From contig DATKRK010000208.1 in the NCBI GenBank assembly GCA_035532215.1, forward strand, positions 1 through 63,920: DNA of 63,920 nt, in the 5' to 3' direction. Below the pieces are notes generated by a model, which did not search any database, had not been told where the DNA came from, and saw only the letters and a list, made by a program, of their open reading frames with translations. The DNA comes from JAICIG01 sp035532215. Lineage in GTDB: Bacteria > Planctomycetota > Planctomycetia > Pirellulales > JAICIG01. How positions within the stretch are numbered: position 1 is the first letter of the stretch; every line of letters starts with the position of its first letter. This document shows, piece after piece, positions 26,337 to 34,633 of this stretch. Position numbers and translations under genes: made by a program.

Positions 26337-26888
26337 TCAATCCAAAGCGCGCGGCTCGATCCGTCCGACGTCTCGAGTTATGGCCCACACCGGCTCGCTC
26401 TTCGGCAATCTCTTGACCAACCGCTTGACGCAGGCCTCGGCTTCTTCCCGCTTGGCAAAGCGGAGTTGCGGCTCGTCGGGTGCAAACAACAGCGAAGCGC
26501 CCTCCTCGACCATCGCCTCGACGCACTTTTCGACGCTGACCGGATCGTCTTTGCGCACCAGCGGGAGCACCTGATACGGCAGCATGCCAACCTCATAGGC
26601 CTCGGGAAAGGTGAAAGCCGTCGCGAGCACGATTCGCTCGCGAAAGCCACGGCCCTCGACGTCCTCGTAGGCCTGAAGAATCGTGTTCGATCGATCTTCG
26701 AACGGAACCCCCTCCCAGTTGTCCCAAATGACCGTAACTCGCAAGGCATCCGTGCGCGGCAATCGCATCTCTTCGATGACAGGCTGGCCATAAGCGCGGT
26801 TGTTTCGCAGCTCGTCGGCGAGCTGTTCGACTAACGAGGAAAACTTCGGCTTAACCTCGAGTTCGACCTCTCGCTTGATCCGGGGCAT
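26337..26888 (-). CDS. Hypothetical partner of HEPN-like protein (183 aa)
   Basis: The soluble protein begins MPRIKREVELEVKPKFSSLV and contains LRVTVIWDNWEGVPFEDRSN and a C-terminal FAKREEAEACVKRLVKRLPK. It has no known motif that I can name. It starts 13 bases after the stop of a HEPN-like gene and ends 16 bases before the H-protein-like gene, so it is part of the same transcript. The arrangement suggests a two-gene unit such as a toxin with an inhibitor, placed inside a metabolic operon. It is not a MNT nucleotidyltransferase because the GSx10DxD signature is absent. Confidence 0.65.
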   Translation of the reverse strand: MPRIKREVELEVKPKFSSLVEQLADELRNNRAYGQPVIEEMRLPRTDALRVTVIWDNWEGVPFEDRSNTILQAYEDVEGRGFRERIVLATAFTFPEAYEVGMLPYQVLPLVRKDDPVSVEKCVEAMVEEGASLLFAPDEPQLRFAKREEAEACVKRLVKRLPKSEPVWAITRDVGRIEPRALD

Positions 26889-26901
26889 CGTTCGCCTCTT
26901 T

Positions 26902-27405
26902 CTACATCTGGTACATGTTCGTCAGAAACCAGCCGGCAGCCTCATGAGCCTGGTCCACCTCGAAATGGTACGCCAGATTCTTACGGTACCTCAGCGTTTC
27001 CGTCCACAAGCAACCGATCGCCCGCGCGTTGCCCAAGACCCGGCCAGCGAAGGCCGGATCCGCATAAGCCCAGCCTGGCTGTATGCCGCGCATGCCAACC
27101 AGCAATTCCGCCCACGATTCGACGCTATGGAGATTTCCGCCTTTCCGCACAATCGCCAAACTTGGCGCATTCGCTTTGGCGGCGGAAAGATGTTGAATCG
27201 CGATGGATTGGGTTGCCAAGAACCCCACCACTTGAAAATACGCCGCCTTGATCGTCATTTCCACCGCATAACCCCAGAGATACACGGCTGCCGTTCGCCG
27301 GCCCGCTGCAGCCATGCACAAGCCGTCTTGAAATCGTACTTCCGCCGCAATCCGAAATTCTCGAATGCTATCTGGGTTGCAGCGGTCCGGTAATCGCTTG
27401 GGCAT
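26902..27405 (-). CDS. HEPN-domain-like protein (167 aa)
   Basis: The protein is all-helical in appearance, with RTAAVYLWGYAVEMTIKAAY, a pattern common in HEPN proteins that bind nucleotides or RNA. A candidate HEPN RNase motif Rx4-6H is present as RKNLAYH (R141, H147). Many HEPN proteins are RNA-cutting toxins or defence effectors. This assignment rests on motif and pattern only. The gene starts 24 bases after the radical SAM gene and precedes the 183-residue gene by 13 bases. Its base composition is slightly less GC-rich than its neighbours, which fits an acquired unit. Confidence 0.6.
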   Translation of the reverse strand: MPKRLPDRCNPDSIREFRIAAEVRFQDGLCMAAAGRRTAAVYLWGYAVEMTIKAAYFQVVGFLATQSIAIQHLSAAKANAPSLAIVRKGGNLHSVESWAELLVGMRGIQPGWAYADPAFAGRVLGNARAIGCLWTETLRYRKNLAYHFEVDQAHEAAGWFLTNMYQM

Positions 27406-27429
27406 GAGCGAGAAGTTCTGGGAACTTGA

Positions 27430-28734
27430 TCAGGTGTACCGCACTCCCTGGTGCTCCGGCTCGAAGAAGGCCGGCAGCAAGGCGTCGACCCGCAACAGGC
27501 CGGACCGGGTGAGCGTCACGCGGTCGCCATCGATCGCGAGATAGCCGTCGGCGGCGTATTCCTGCCAGACCTCGCGCCAGTCGTCGAGCACTTCGACGCC
27601 GAACTTGTGGCGGAAATAGCCGGCATCGATGACGCCCGTCTTCAGTTGCAAGATCATTTCGCGCACCAGCAACTGGCGCCTCGTCGGCCGCAGCCCGCGA
27701 TACAAGGGCAATTCGCCCCGTTCGAGCGTTTCCAGATAGCTGCCCCACTCGGGCAGGTTCTGGTAGTGGACGCCCGAGACGTGGCCGAAGCTGGCCACGC
27801 CGGTGGCCAGCAGATCGCTGCCGCGCCAGAGATTGTCGCGATAGCTGAAATTGACCTTCTCTTTGTTCTTGACCAGCGTATAGGCGCTCGAAACCTTGTA
27901 GCCCGCGGCCTGCAATTCGTCGTAGGCGTAGTTGAGCCACTCGCGCTTGGTCGGCCAGTCGGCCACGGGCGTTTCGATCTGGTTGCCCAGAATGTCCTTG
28001 GAATAGACCGTGTTGAACGGCAGCTCCATCTGGTAGATCGTCACGCTGTCGGGCGAAAGCTCGATCGTGCGGCGGATGTTATCGCGCCAGTTATCCCACG
28101 TCTCGCCGACCATGCCGCTGATCAGGTCGATGTTGACGTTGGGAAAATCGAGCGCATGAATCCAGTCCCAGGCCTTGTAGATTTCGCCCGACAGATGGGC
28201 CCGACCGTTTTCCTCCAGCACCGCGTCGCTGAAATTCTCGACGCCCAGGCTCAATCGCGTCACGCCCAGTTCCTTGAGCGTCGCCAGCTTGGGCTGCGAG
28301 AGCGTGCCGGGCTCGCATTCGAAGGTGACCTCTTCGGCCTTGTCCCAGTTGATGTTGGCCCGCAGGCGATCGACCAGCGACGTGAGTTGCTTCGCGCTCA
28401 GGAACGAAGGCGTGCCGCCGCCGAAATAGACAAAGCGAAACGGCCGGCCGCCCATCACCGGCAGGCGGCTGACCAGTTCGATCTCGCGCGACAGGGCCGA
28501 GACATAGCGTTCGACGTCTGGCGCGGTCTTATCGGTATAGACGCGGAAGTAACAGAACTTGCAGCGCTTGCGGCAAAAAGGGATGTGCAAGTACAGCCCC
28601 AGCGGCACGTCGCCTGGCGGGCTTTCGAGCGCGCTGCGCACCACAGCTAGCGCCTCGGCCGACCAGAGCGAGAACGGCGGGTAATTGGCGATGAAGTAAC
28701 TGCCAACTTCGGTTTTCGTGGTTTCGGTGGTCAT
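27430..28734 (-). CDS. HemN/HemW-like radical SAM protein
   Basis: The 434-residue protein has the radical SAM cluster motif CxxxCxxC with C54, C58 and C61 (LHIPFCRKRCKFCYF), the SAM-binding YFGGGTPS at 103-110 and LGVENFSDAVLEENGR, all typical of the coproporphyrinogen III dehydrogenase-like family. The C-terminal part with LLVREMILQLKTGVIDAGYF matches the HemN/HemW C-terminal domain. Family members oxidise coproporphyrinogen, insert haem or catalyse methylations and cyclopropanations, so sequence alone does not fix the reaction. Here it is not among haem genes but with acyl-activating, reductase, lipoyl-carrier and ferredoxin genes, and the ferredoxin could be its electron donor. Confidence 0.88.
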   Translation of the reverse strand: MTTETTKTEVGSYFIANYPPFSLWSAEALAVVRSALESPPGDVPLGLYLHIPFCRKRCKFCYFRVYTDKTAPDVERYVSALSREIELVSRLPVMGGRPFRFVYFGGGTPSFLSAKQLTSLVDRLRANINWDKAEEVTFECEPGTLSQPKLATLKELGVTRLSLGVENFSDAVLEENGRAHLSGEIYKAWDWIHALDFPNVNIDLISGMVGETWDNWRDNIRRTIELSPDSVTIYQMELPFNTVYSKDILGNQIETPVADWPTKREWLNYAYDELQAAGYKVSSAYTLVKNKEKVNFSYRDNLWRGSDLLATGVASFGHVSGVHYQNLPEWGSYLETLERGELPLYRGLRPTRRQLLVREMILQLKTGVIDAGYFRHKFGVEVLDDWREVWQEYAADGYLAIDGDRVTLTRSGLLRVDALLPAFFEPEHQGVRYT

Positions 28735-28771
28735 TGTACGTGAGTAGGCAGTGGCTGAGAGCCGAGTTCAG

Positions 28772-28899
28772 GTAGACGGTAGGAGGTAGGCGGCATACGG
28801 GAGGATCCAGGGGGAATTCGGGGAGCAGGCAATGGCGTGAACCTTCGAAAAAACAGCCTTTTGCGACGCCCCGTCTACCATCTACCGCCTGCCGCCTAC
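28772..28899. repeat. Imperfect inverted repeat (GTAGACGGTAGG type)
   Basis: The segments 28772-28800 and 28870-28899 are roughly complementary tracts made of GTAG, GGTAGG and GGCGG units. The stop codon of the beta-propeller gene (28896-28898) lies inside the right copy. The pair fills the 161-base gap between the beta-propeller and radical SAM genes. Confidence 0.5.
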
Positions 28900-30119
28900 T
28901 TTCCAAAACAATACAAATCGCCGGCGTCGTTGCCGATCACCAAGCGACCGGCAGCCACGGCGGGCGAGGCGGGGAAGCCGCCGCCGGCTTCATACTCCCA
29001 CGCCGGCTTGCCTGTCTTCAATTCTAATCCCAACAGCCGGCCGTTGCTCGTGCCGATAAAGACGCGACTCCCCACGATCACGGGGGACGAATCGACCACC
29101 GCACGCACTGGCACGCTCCAGAGTTCGTCGCCGGTGTTGGCGTCGAGCGCGTGGACCTCGCGATCTTTGCCGCCGAACACGACGACGCCTTGGGCTACGG
29201 CCGCCGACGACAAGAGCGGGCCCTTGCGTTTCGGCTCGAAAGTCCAAACGATGCTCGGTTTTTTCCAGTCGATCGCCAGGAAGCGGCCCCCTTGGGTGCC
29301 GAAATACACGCGATCGCCAACCGCCGCCGGCGTGCTCAGCGTCGGGTCCTTGATGTCGAGTTGGGCAAGGCCCTGGCCGTTGTCGAGATCGACGATGTGC
29401 AGTTTGCCGTCGCAGCCGGCCAGAAAGCAGCGATTGCCGGCCACGGTCGGCGAGCACTGGATCATGTTGTCGATCGTATACTTCCAAGCCAACTTGCCGT
29501 CCGACGAAGCCAGGCAGTACAGCCCGCCGTCCTGCGAGGCGAAGAGCACCTTGTCTTGATAGAAATTGGCGCCGGCGTTGATCTCGGCGTTGCTGGCGAC
29601 GCTCCAGATTTCTTTTCCCGTCGCGGCGTCGATCGCATGAAACTTGCCGTCGACGTCGCCAACGTACACGACGCCGTCACGGACGGCCGCTGCGGCCTTG
29701 AAGCCGAGTTCCGTATGGAACTTCCATTTCTCCTTGCCATCGGCCAGCTCGAGCGCGTACAGATTGCCGTCGAAGCTGCCGACGTATACCGTGCCATCGA
29801 CGATCGTCGCCGTGGCGTCGAACGCGCCGTCTTTGAACGTCCGTTTCCACAGCACCTGCAGCTTGTCGGGCAGCGGGCCGGCGGACGCGCCGTCGCACGC
29901 CGCATTGCCGCGAAAGACCGGCCACGAGTCGCTGCGGAGATCCGCCTGGCGGCCTTGGAATTTTTCAGAGGAAATTGTCGGCGGAACCGAGAAAAAGAAA
30001 AAGGCCGCAACTAGGAGGCACGCTTTTGAAAAAGGAGATGAGGAGATGCGGAGGAGATATGGAGATAGAAAAGGCAAAGTGCGACAATCCGCCTCGATTC
30101 GTTTGCAGGCGATTTTCAT
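28896..30119 (-). CDS. PQQ-type beta-propeller repeat protein
   Basis: After a hydrophobic segment (KACLLVAAFFFFSV), the protein contains about eight WD/PQQ-like blades, each with the pattern VYVGxxDGxLYALxxxDGKxxW. An example is VYVGSFDGNLYALELADGKE. It therefore forms a propeller in the periplasm or on the membrane and probably binds proteins or acts as a scaffold; PQQ itself need not be bound. The start is uncertain. I use the ATG at 30119, but the first 30 residues there are encoded by a purine/pyrimidine-rich repeat, and the frame is open to 30203. It lies between the alcohol dehydrogenase and the radical SAM gene on the same strand. Confidence 0.85.
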   Translation of the reverse strand: MKIACKRIEADCRTLPFLSPYLLRISSSPFSKACLLVAAFFFFSVPPTISSEKFQGRQADLRSDSWPVFRGNAACDGASAGPLPDKLQVLWKRTFKDGAFDATATIVDGTVYVGSFDGNLYALELADGKEKWKFHTELGFKAAAAVRDGVVYVGDVDGKFHAIDAATGKEIWSVASNAEINAGANFYQDKVLFASQDGGLYCLASSDGKLAWKYTIDNMIQCSPTVAGNRCFLAGCDGKLHIVDLDNGQGLAQLDIKDPTLSTPAAVGDRVYFGTQGGRFLAIDWKKPSIVWTFEPKRKGPLLSSAAVAQGVVVFGGKDREVHALDANTGDELWSVPVRAVVDSSPVIVGSRVFIGTSNGRLLGLELKTGKPAWEYEAGGGFPASPAVAAGRLVIGNDAGDLYCFGK

Positions 30120-30217
30120 TACTTTTCTCTTTCGAGTTTCAAGAGCCACGCTTCTCAAGCAAATCTTGTCTCTCATCTCCTTATCTCCTCCGCATCCCCA
30201 CATCCCCTTTCAAAATG
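30024..30217. repeat. Purine/pyrimidine-rich inverted repeat pair
   Basis: The tract 30024-30068 (units of GGAGATG and GGAGGAGATA) is about 80 percent identical to the reverse complement of 30170-30217. The left copy overlaps the coding start of the beta-propeller protein (encoding YLLRISSSPF), and the right copy lies near the end of the alcohol dehydrogenase gene. The two could form a long hairpin or mark the ends of a small element. Confidence 0.6.
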
Positions 30218-30234
30218 GTTGCAGGGAAAAAGGA

Positions 30235-31386
30235 TCAGTACGCCGCTTGATAGAGCGTCAACAACTCCTCGGGGCCGACTTTTCGCGGGTTGAAGGCGGC
30301 GGTCCATTGCTTGGCCGCGTCGGCGGCCAGTTCGGGCAGTTTGTGCTTGTCGATGCCGCATTCGGACAGCCGGCTGGGCAGTTCGGCCTCGTGTCCTAAT
30401 CTCGCGACGACTTCCGCCAGCGCTTCACAGGCATTCGGCTGGCTGGCCTGGCCGTTGATGCCTGGCACGTATTCCAGCAGTTCGCGATACCAATCGTCGA
30501 ATTCGACGCCGTTGAAGCGAATTACGTGCGGCAGCATCAATCCGATCGCCTGCCCGTGGACGATGCCGTAGTGCGCGGTGAGCGGGTTGGCCAGGGCGTG
30601 CGTGGCGCCGAGCATCGAGTTCTCGATCGCCAGCCCGGCGAAGCAGGCGCCCAACAGCATGCCGCCGCGAGCATCGAGATCGGTCGGCACGGCCAGCACG
30701 CGGCCGAAGTTTTCGGCCAGCAGTTGCCAGGCCTCGCGGCTGAAGGCCAGCGACGCCGGGTTGCGCTTGTTGGTGACGTAGGTTTCCAGGGCGTGGGCGA
30801 TGGCGTCGATGCCGGTCAGGGCCGTGACGCGCGGCGGCTGGCTGACGGTGAGCGTCGGATCGAGGATCGCGATCCGGCACGAGGCATTCTTGTCGCCGCA
30901 GGCCATCTTGACGTGCGTCTTGGCGTCGGAGATCAAGGCGAACGACTGCGCCTCGCTGCCGGTGCCCGCCGTCGTCGGAACGGCGATCATCGGCAGCATC
31001 GGCCGCACGGCCTTGCCGACGCCCCAATAATCCTGCATCCGGCCGCCGCCGGTATAGACGAAGTTGATTCCCTTGGCGCAGTCCATCGAACTGCCGCCCC
31101 CCAGGCCGACGAGCAGTTCCGGATCGTAGCGGCGGGCCAGGGCCACGCCGGCTTCGATATTGTCAGTAGTCGGGTTTTCGTGGACGCCGTCGAAGAGATG
31201 CGTTTCGATGCCTGCTTTTCGCAAGGCGTCGATCCCGCGCTGGGTATGGCCGGCGGCGATGATGCCCGGATCGCTGATCACCAGCGCACGGCGCACGCCC
31301 AATTCGCCCGCCAATTCGCCCAACGAATCGACCCGGTTGGGGCCGTAGACGATTCGCGTGCGAGGTTGGAAATCGAAGGGAGTCAT
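30235..31386 (-). CDS. Iron-containing (group III) alcohol dehydrogenase
   Basis: The 383-residue protein has the Fe-ADH fold with the NAD-binding GLGGGSSMDCAKG at about 94-106, TTAGTGSE at 138-145 and the metal ligands D194, H198, H263 and H277 (GIDAIAHALE, GATHALANPL, YGIVHGQ). Such enzymes interconvert aldehydes and alcohols with NAD(P)H. It is downstream of an aldehyde dehydrogenase-family gene and a carboxylate-activating enzyme, so reduction of an aldehyde to an alcohol is the likely direction. The actual substrate cannot be read from the sequence. All four metal ligands are present, so it should be active. Confidence 0.93.
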   Translation of the reverse strand: MTPFDFQPRTRIVYGPNRVDSLGELAGELGVRRALVISDPGIIAAGHTQRGIDALRKAGIETHLFDGVHENPTTDNIEAGVALARRYDPELLVGLGGGSSMDCAKGINFVYTGGGRMQDYWGVGKAVRPMLPMIAVPTTAGTGSEAQSFALISDAKTHVKMACGDKNASCRIAILDPTLTVSQPPRVTALTGIDAIAHALETYVTNKRNPASLAFSREAWQLLAENFGRVLAVPTDLDARGGMLLGACFAGLAIENSMLGATHALANPLTAHYGIVHGQAIGLMLPHVIRFNGVEFDDWYRELLEYVPGINGQASQPNACEALAEVVARLGHEAELPSRLSECGIDKHKLPELAADAAKQWTAAFNPRKVGPEELLTLYQAAY

Positions 31387-31522
31387 TCACTCAGCAGCCG
31401 GGATTTACGGGGCGTCCCATTTTGCGGCGGTTCAGCAGATCAATCTGTGCTTTCATAGCCTACCCAAACTCTACTTCATTGAGGCCGCTGCCTCGACTTT
31501 AAGTCCAGCGATCGGCCACGGT

Positions 31523-31752
31523 GGATTTTCTGAGGCATGGCTCCGATGTCCAATGTTTTTGCAAGCGATCAGTAACTTATTGTATGCTAATGGCGCCCGA
31601 AGAAACGGAGTCAGGCTCTGCGGGGACGCAACCGGACAAGGGATATTCGGGTCTCCGATGCGCCAATGGCGCGACAGGCCTCTGATGGTTTCGATCGTCA
31701 GAGGCCGTTTTGTTCCAATCCATTGGACATCGGAGCCATGCCTAAAAAATCC
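31523..31752. mobile_element. MITE-like element with terminal inverted repeats (copy 1)
   Basis: The left end 31523-31555 and right end 31721-31752 are inverted repeats. A perfect 23-base core (31533-31555 against 31721-31743) contains GGCTCCGATGTCCA, and the outer ends are GGATTTT and AAAAATCC. The 165-base interior carries no reading frame for a transposase. The same ends bound a 175-base element at 63488-63662 with a different interior. This pattern fits a non-autonomous mobile element or a repeated hairpin cassette. It occupies most of the 395-base gap between the aldehyde dehydrogenase and alcohol dehydrogenase genes, and I see no gene in the rest. Confidence 0.7.
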
Positions 31753-31781
31753 AATCGCGGATTACCGCGAACGCAAAGCCC

Positions 31782-33224
31782 TTACCTGGCCGCCGCCGGC
31801 AAATGCTCCGGGGTGAGCTGGTAAGCCCGTGCCCGGAACAGGAATTCGACGATGTTGCCTTCGTGGGGTTGCAGCCAGTCGAGCTTGATGGTGGGAATCG
31901 GGCCGATGTTCAGCCGGTCGATGTGCGTGGCGTCGGTCAAGGCCCGTTGAAACTTTTTGTCGTCGGTGATGCCGCTGCAAACCAAGGTAGGGCCGATCGA
32001 TTCGAGCATCTTTTCCTGCGGGCACTTGACCACGGTCACGAACGGGAACATGTATTCCTTCTTGGCGATCGCGTTGGCCGGCGATTCGCAATGGACGACG
32101 ACCGGCCGCAAGTACGCGCAGCGTTCCATTTCGATCAGCCGCGGGCCGTACTTTTCCGTGGAGTGCGTGACGCCGCTTTCGCGCAGGTCGGCTTCGATCG
32201 CCTTCCAGACGCTTTGCGCCACGCCGGGCACGGTGAAGGCCGCTAGCGCCGCGTTGGGATCTTCCGGCGGCAGCGATTCGATCGGACCGATCTTCTCGGC
32301 CAAGGCTTGGGCGATTTCTTCCGTGTGCCGCGAGGCCCACACGCCCGAGCAATTGATGCAGCCGCGGCCGCTGTTCAGGTACACGCTGTCGGCGATCAGG
32401 TTGATGTACTCTTCCCAGCGGTCGACCAGGTCGTCGCCCAGCAGAATCTTGCTGAAGCCCGGCCCGTGCGCCTGCACGCGCGGGTTGCCCTTGTAACGCT
32501 CGACGGTGGCCGTGCCGCCAAAGATCATGCTGCGTTCGCAATGGGCCAGCACGGCGGCGCCAACGTCGCCGCCGCCGGGATAAATCGAAATCGCTTCGCG
32601 CGGAATGCCGGCTTCGAAGAACGCCGCCGCCATGCGGTAAGGCGTCCAAGGCTCTTGCGGCCCCGGCTTCAGCACCAAGCCAATTTGCATCGGAATCACC
32701 GGCAGCCAGAGCGTATGCACGCCCGGCGAGTTGGAGGGCAGCACGAGGCCGACCACCGGCGATTGCGCCTGGTAGCTGACCACCACGCCGCGGTTCTCCA
32801 TGCCGTAGCCGTTGCTGAGGATCGACAGATCGAGCCCGCGAGTCAGGGCGTCGAGCATCTGATCCATGTGCGTCAGCACGAAATAGTTCTTCTGCATGTT
32901 GCCGCGGCACATGTGGACCGGCAGCCCGGTCGAGGCCGACTGGCAGCGGGCGAAATCCTCGGGCGATTGCTGGCCGTCGCCGACCGGCAGCGTGCCGTTG
33001 AGATACAAATCGGCGGCTTTTTTGGTCCGCTCGATCAGCTCATCGCACGGGATTTCCCGCAGCACGTCGCGAGCCCGCTGGGCGAACCGCATGTCGCGCT
33101 CGAGCAAGCCGGCGTTCGCCTGGCTGACCTTGGCGATCGGCTCGCCCGTGATGAAGTGCGTAACCGTGTCGGTTTCCAACGACTCGTACGGCTTGCCCCA
33201 GCGCAGGGCCGGAATGTTGAGCAC
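31782..33224 (-). CDS. Aldehyde dehydrogenase-family protein (possible acyl reductase)
   Basis: The 480-residue protein belongs to the aldehyde dehydrogenase superfamily. The cofactor-binding strand and proline-rich turn are seen in LVLPSNSPGVHTLWLPVIPM and KPGPQEPWTP. IFGGTATVERY corresponds to the nucleotide-contacting region, and the catalytic Cys is probably C289 in NSGRGCINCSG, with C292 as a second candidate. It lacks the usual active-site Glu motif ELGGK, which is common in enzymes that reduce acyl-thioesters rather than oxidise aldehydes. Next to a LuxE-like ligase and an alcohol dehydrogenase, an acyl-thioester reductase role is a reasonable inference, comparable to LuxC, although sequence similarity to LuxC itself is not obvious. 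Confidence 0.85.
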   Translation of the reverse strand: MLNIPALRWGKPYESLETDTVTHFITGEPIAKVSQANAGLLERDMRFAQRARDVLREIPCDELIERTKKAADLYLNGTLPVGDGQQSPEDFARCQSASTGLPVHMCRGNMQKNYFVLTHMDQMLDALTRGLDLSILSNGYGMENRGVVVSYQAQSPVVGLVLPSNSPGVHTLWLPVIPMQIGLVLKPGPQEPWTPYRMAAAFFEAGIPREAISIYPGGGDVGAAVLAHCERSMIFGGTATVERYKGNPRVQAHGPGFSKILLGDDLVDRWEEYINLIADSVYLNSGRGCINCSGVWASRHTEEIAQALAEKIGPIESLPPEDPNAALAAFTVPGVAQSVWKAIEADLRESGVTHSTEKYGPRLIEMERCAYLRPVVVHCESPANAIAKKEYMFPFVTVVKCPQEKMLESIGPTLVCSGITDDKKFQRALTDATHIDRLNIGPIPTIKLDWLQPHEGNIVEFLFRARAYQLTPEHLPAAAR

Positions 33225-33256
33225 GGAACGTCTCCTGGAGGAAAGTCGGAATTCAT

Positions 33257-33305
33257 AGGTCAGGCTTTCCAGCCTGACAGGGCGTCAAGCTGGAAAGCCT
33301 GACCT
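33257..33305. repeat. AGGTCAGGCTTTCCAGC palindrome
   Basis: The 17-base segments 33257-33273 and 33289-33305 are perfect inverted repeats separated by 15 bases. A second member with longer arms lies at 57488-57554. Here it fills the gap between the ligase and the aldehyde dehydrogenase genes. Confidence 0.8.
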
Positions 33306-33323
33306 ACATGTTGTTAGCGGCTT

Positions 33324-34439
33324 TCAATACACGCCCACCGTCGTGGCTTCGGCCAATTCGTGGAAGGGCCGCACGCCGCTGACGCCGTCCCAGGGATACT
33401 TTTCGTAGGGCGGCTCGCGCTCGCCTTCGTCTCGTTCCATGAAGCCGGGGACGAAAAACTCTTTGGTCATCGTCGTCAGCTTCACGCGGCCCGTGGCGCC
33501 GTAGCCGACAATCGAATTGTCATCGTTGAACTCGACCACTTCGGCCACCGCCCGCGGCTGCGGAGCGTAATAGCTGATCTTGTAGCCTTCGGCGGCGGTG
33601 ACGGGCTTCGAGCAGGCCAGGCCCATCAGCGTGTTGCCGTAGGTCGGCGTCATGTACACGCCTTCCAAGAACTCCTCGGTCGCGAAGCGAGTCCACTGCG
33701 GCGTAAACTCGGTGCCGCCCGAAAAAATGCCGGTGATGCCGGCCTCGCGGATGCTCGTTCCGCGCTTCTCCAACTCCATCGCCAGCGATTCGAGCAGCTT
33801 GGGCGTGGTGAACATGCAGCGGATGTCGTGACCAGCCGAGAGAATCGTGATCGCCTGGTCGATGCAGTGCTGCTTGTAGGCTTCGAGGTGCTCCATCCAG
33901 CCCTTTTTGATGAGCTTGATGACCCAGCGGGGATCGAGATCGATGCAAAAGCAAATGCCGCCGCGGTATTGAGCCAGGTGCTCGACCGCCAGCCGCAATC
34001 GCCGCGGCCCGGAAGGACCGAGCATCAGCCAGTTCGCGCCTTTCGGAAAGTGCTCGTCCGGCAGCGTGTGGCTGAACAGTTCATAGTCGGTGCGGAAGTC
34101 GTCGATGGCGATCCGGCTCTTGGGAATGCCGGTCGTGCCGCCCGTCTCGAATACGTAAATCGGCTTATCGGCGAAGGCCTTCGGCGCCCAGCGCCGCACC
34201 GGGCCGCCACGAAGCCACTCGTCCTCGAAGGGGGGGAATTTCTTCAGATCGTCGTAGCACTTGACCTCTTTCAAGGGGTCGAATTTCAGCTTCGAGGCGT
34301 ATTCCAGCCAGAAGGGGCAGCCGGTCGAAGCATGAAAGTGCCACTGCACGGTCTCGTAAGCGTGGGCGTCCAACTTCTCGCGGGCCGCCTTGACCTTCGC
34401 GGACAGTTCGGGAGCGATTGAAGACTCGCTAATGCTCAT
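33324..34439 (-). CDS. LuxE/phenylacetate-CoA ligase-like adenylating enzyme
   Basis: The 371-residue protein has the phosphate-binding loop of adenylate-forming enzymes at 98-107 (FETGGTTGIPKSRI) and conserved segments GIFSGGTEFTPQ and YGNTLMGLACSKP, similar to acyl-protein synthetase LuxE and PaaK-type ligases. It is shorter than PaaK (about 430 residues) and close to the length of LuxE (about 370). It probably activates a carboxylic acid as an acyl-adenylate and passes it to a thiol. The ATG at 34439 gives the natural start; the frame is open to 34745 but runs over a SugE-type remnant in another frame. It is the first gene of the cluster. Confidence 0.83.
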   Translation of the reverse strand: MSISESSIAPELSAKVKAAREKLDAHAYETVQWHFHASTGCPFWLEYASKLKFDPLKEVKCYDDLKKFPPFEDEWLRGGPVRRWAPKAFADKPIYVFETGGTTGIPKSRIAIDDFRTDYELFSHTLPDEHFPKGANWLMLGPSGPRRLRLAVEHLAQYRGGICFCIDLDPRWVIKLIKKGWMEHLEAYKQHCIDQAITILSAGHDIRCMFTTPKLLESLAMELEKRGTSIREAGITGIFSGGTEFTPQWTRFATEEFLEGVYMTPTYGNTLMGLACSKPVTAAEGYKISYYAPQPRAVAEVVEFNDDNSIVGYGATGRVKLTTMTKEFFVPGFMERDEGEREPPYEKYPWDGVSGVRPFHELAEATTVGVY

Positions 34440-34633
34440 GTGAACTCCAGGGCGGGAAACTAGGTACCGGCGGGACGACTCTTGACCGGCGGTCTGGCCG
34501 CTAGCCGCCGCAACGAAGGCCGCCACAGCGCCGAGTCGCTCCTTAAACTTAACCGACCGAGAGGCCCAAAACAACTGTCCCCTAGGCCGGTTTCGATGGG
34601 GCGCCGCTCTAGCCGCATTGAGTGACTTGAGGT

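Noticed and set aside
30120..30203. Upstream start of the beta-propeller gene at 30203
   Set aside because: The added residues derive from the inverted repeat and precede the signal-peptide core by more than 50 residues. The start remains uncertain, but this one is least likely.
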